Assembly (NCBI GenBank): GCA_025359105.1
Contig: JANYHK010000074.1
Location: forward strand, 1 to 64,000
Length of the DNA stretch: 64,000 nucleotides
Reading direction: 5' to 3'
From: Myxococcales bacterium
Lineage (GTDB): Bacteria > Myxococcota_A > Polyangia > Polyangiales > Polyangiaceae
In this document: positions 63,380-64,000 of the stretch, piece after piece
How the letters are laid out: every line of letters begins with the position of its first letter
Numbering within the stretch: position 1 is the stretch's first letter
Made by a program: the position numbers and the translations under genes
The notes under the pieces: model-generated
The model's database searches: none
What the model was told of the DNA's origin: nothing
The model's input: the letters and a program-made list of their open reading frames with translations, nothing else

Positions 63380-64000
63380 GCCTCGCGCTCGCCTCCGCCA
63401 TCGCCGCGCTCGCGGGGCTGATCTCGCTCGCGTACGAGATCCTCTGGTACCGCGTCTTCTCGTTCGTCAACAAGGGCTCGCCCATGACGTTCGGGCTGCT
63501 CCTCGGCTTCTACCTCCTCGGCATCGCCTTCGGATCGCTCGCGAGCCGCGCGTACTGCAAGAACAAGCGGGCGACGTTCGATCCGGCGCAGCTCCGCGCG
63601 CTGGCGGGCTTCGTCTTCTTCGCGCAGCTCCTGTCGTTCTCGGTCATCCCGTTCCTCTCCTGGATCGCCACCAAGACGTCGTGGACGGTGGCCCTCGCCC
63701 CGGTCGGCCTGTCGGCGATGCTCCTGGGCGCCGCGCTCCCTCTCGTCGCCCACTTCGGCATCGCCCCCGACGAGCGCGCCGGCGCGCGGCTCTCCTACGT
63801 GTATCTTGCAAATATCGTCGGCTCCGCGTGCGGGAGCCTCGTCGTCGGGTACGTGCTGCTCGACGTGTGGCCCCTCGAGAAGGTGTCGCTCGCCATCGCG
63901 ATGACGGGCTTCTTGCTGGTCGCCGGGCTGCTCGTCGCCGGCAAGGCGCGTGGCCTCCGCGGAGCCGGCGCGTGGATGGCGCTGGTCGCCGCCGGCGCCG
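63376..64000 (+). CDS. Spermidine-synthase-like membrane protein, part 2 (cut by window end)
   Basis: At least 208 residues; the end lies outside the window. It also starts with the family signature (AALAGLISLAYEILWYRVFSF) and has several membrane helices, including VGLSAMLLGAALPLVAHFG. The two genes together look like a duplicated or split membrane module. A catalytic domain, if any, would be beyond the edge. The ATGA overlap with the first gene shows coupling. Confidence 0.88.
   Translation, partial: MSLALASAIAALAGLISLAYEILWYRVFSFVNKGSPMTFGLLLGFYLLGIAFGSLASRAYCKNKRATFDPAQLRALAGFVFFAQLLSFSVIPFLSWIATKTSWTVALAPVGLSAMLLGAALPLVAHFGIAPDERAGARLSYVYLANIVGSACGSLVVGYVLLDVWPLEKVSLAIAMTGFLLVAGLLVAGKARGLRGAGAWMALVAAGA

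Overview
The window is about 68-70% GC by eye and densely coded, with strong third-position GC, at least 14 predicted lipoproteins, Ser/Thr-kinase and FHA-sigma54-activator signalling genes, a PilZ-Hsp70 fusion and two secreted proteins with MYXO-CTERM-like tails (a Cys, a hydrophobic helix and an Arg cluster). Together these point to a Myxococcota chromosome, probably of the Polyangiales (Labilithrix/Sorangium-like) type. That assignment is inference from gene content. I saw no rRNA, tRNA, transposase, integrase or CRISPR array. It reads as ordinary chromosome carrying many lineage-specific surface proteins.

Layout. 0-20 kb: two lipoprotein genes in tandem, dnaE, a lipoprotein with a Pro-Thr hexanucleotide-repeat linker, a secreted phosphodiester glycosidase, a DUF5916 outer-membrane barrel, a Ser/Thr kinase divergent from a GH31 glycosidase, more lipoproteins, and coaE. 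20-31 kb: an FHA sigma54 activator convergent with a PilZ-Hsp70 fusion, a class II amidotransferase-like protein lacking the Cys nucleophile, a 576-bp non-coding gap, a SPOR protein coupled to pabB, and two convergent secreted proteins. 31-36 kb: dodecin, then a minus-strand run MerR - VIT/VWA protein - nucleotidyltransferase - small membrane protein, with an inverted repeat upstream of merR. 36.8-43.9 kb: a tightly coupled minus-strand operon of a small membrane protein, an acyl carrier protein, two double-ketosynthase proteins, a LolA/LolB-like lipoprotein, another lipoprotein and a metallophosphoesterase. This is the best candidate for an undescribed pathway. 44-54 kb: enoyl-CoA hydratase, GH46 chitosanase lipoprotein, a large helical-repeat protein, a QEGLA/DUF1704 metallopeptidase, a MoxR ATPase with no ordinary start codon, a UPF0104 membrane protein, an RluD-type pseudouridine synthase and a diacylglycerol-kinase-like enzyme. 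54-59 kb: two exported proteins each with one CxxCH, a fatty acyl-AMP ligase and small membrane proteins. 59.6-62.6 kb: a peroxide-response unit (PerR-like regulator with a near-perfect PerR box, rubrerythrin, GlpC-like iron-sulfur protein, DUF3501). The window ends in a pair of spermidine-synthase-like membrane proteins, the second cut by the window edge.

As a whole the region is weighted to envelope biology: lipoprotein export, lipid-chain assembly and activation (ACP, ketosynthases, FAAL, lipid kinase), peptidoglycan and polysaccharide hydrolysis, and stress control. Many starts are GTG, and four-base ATGA/GTGA overlaps mark the operons.
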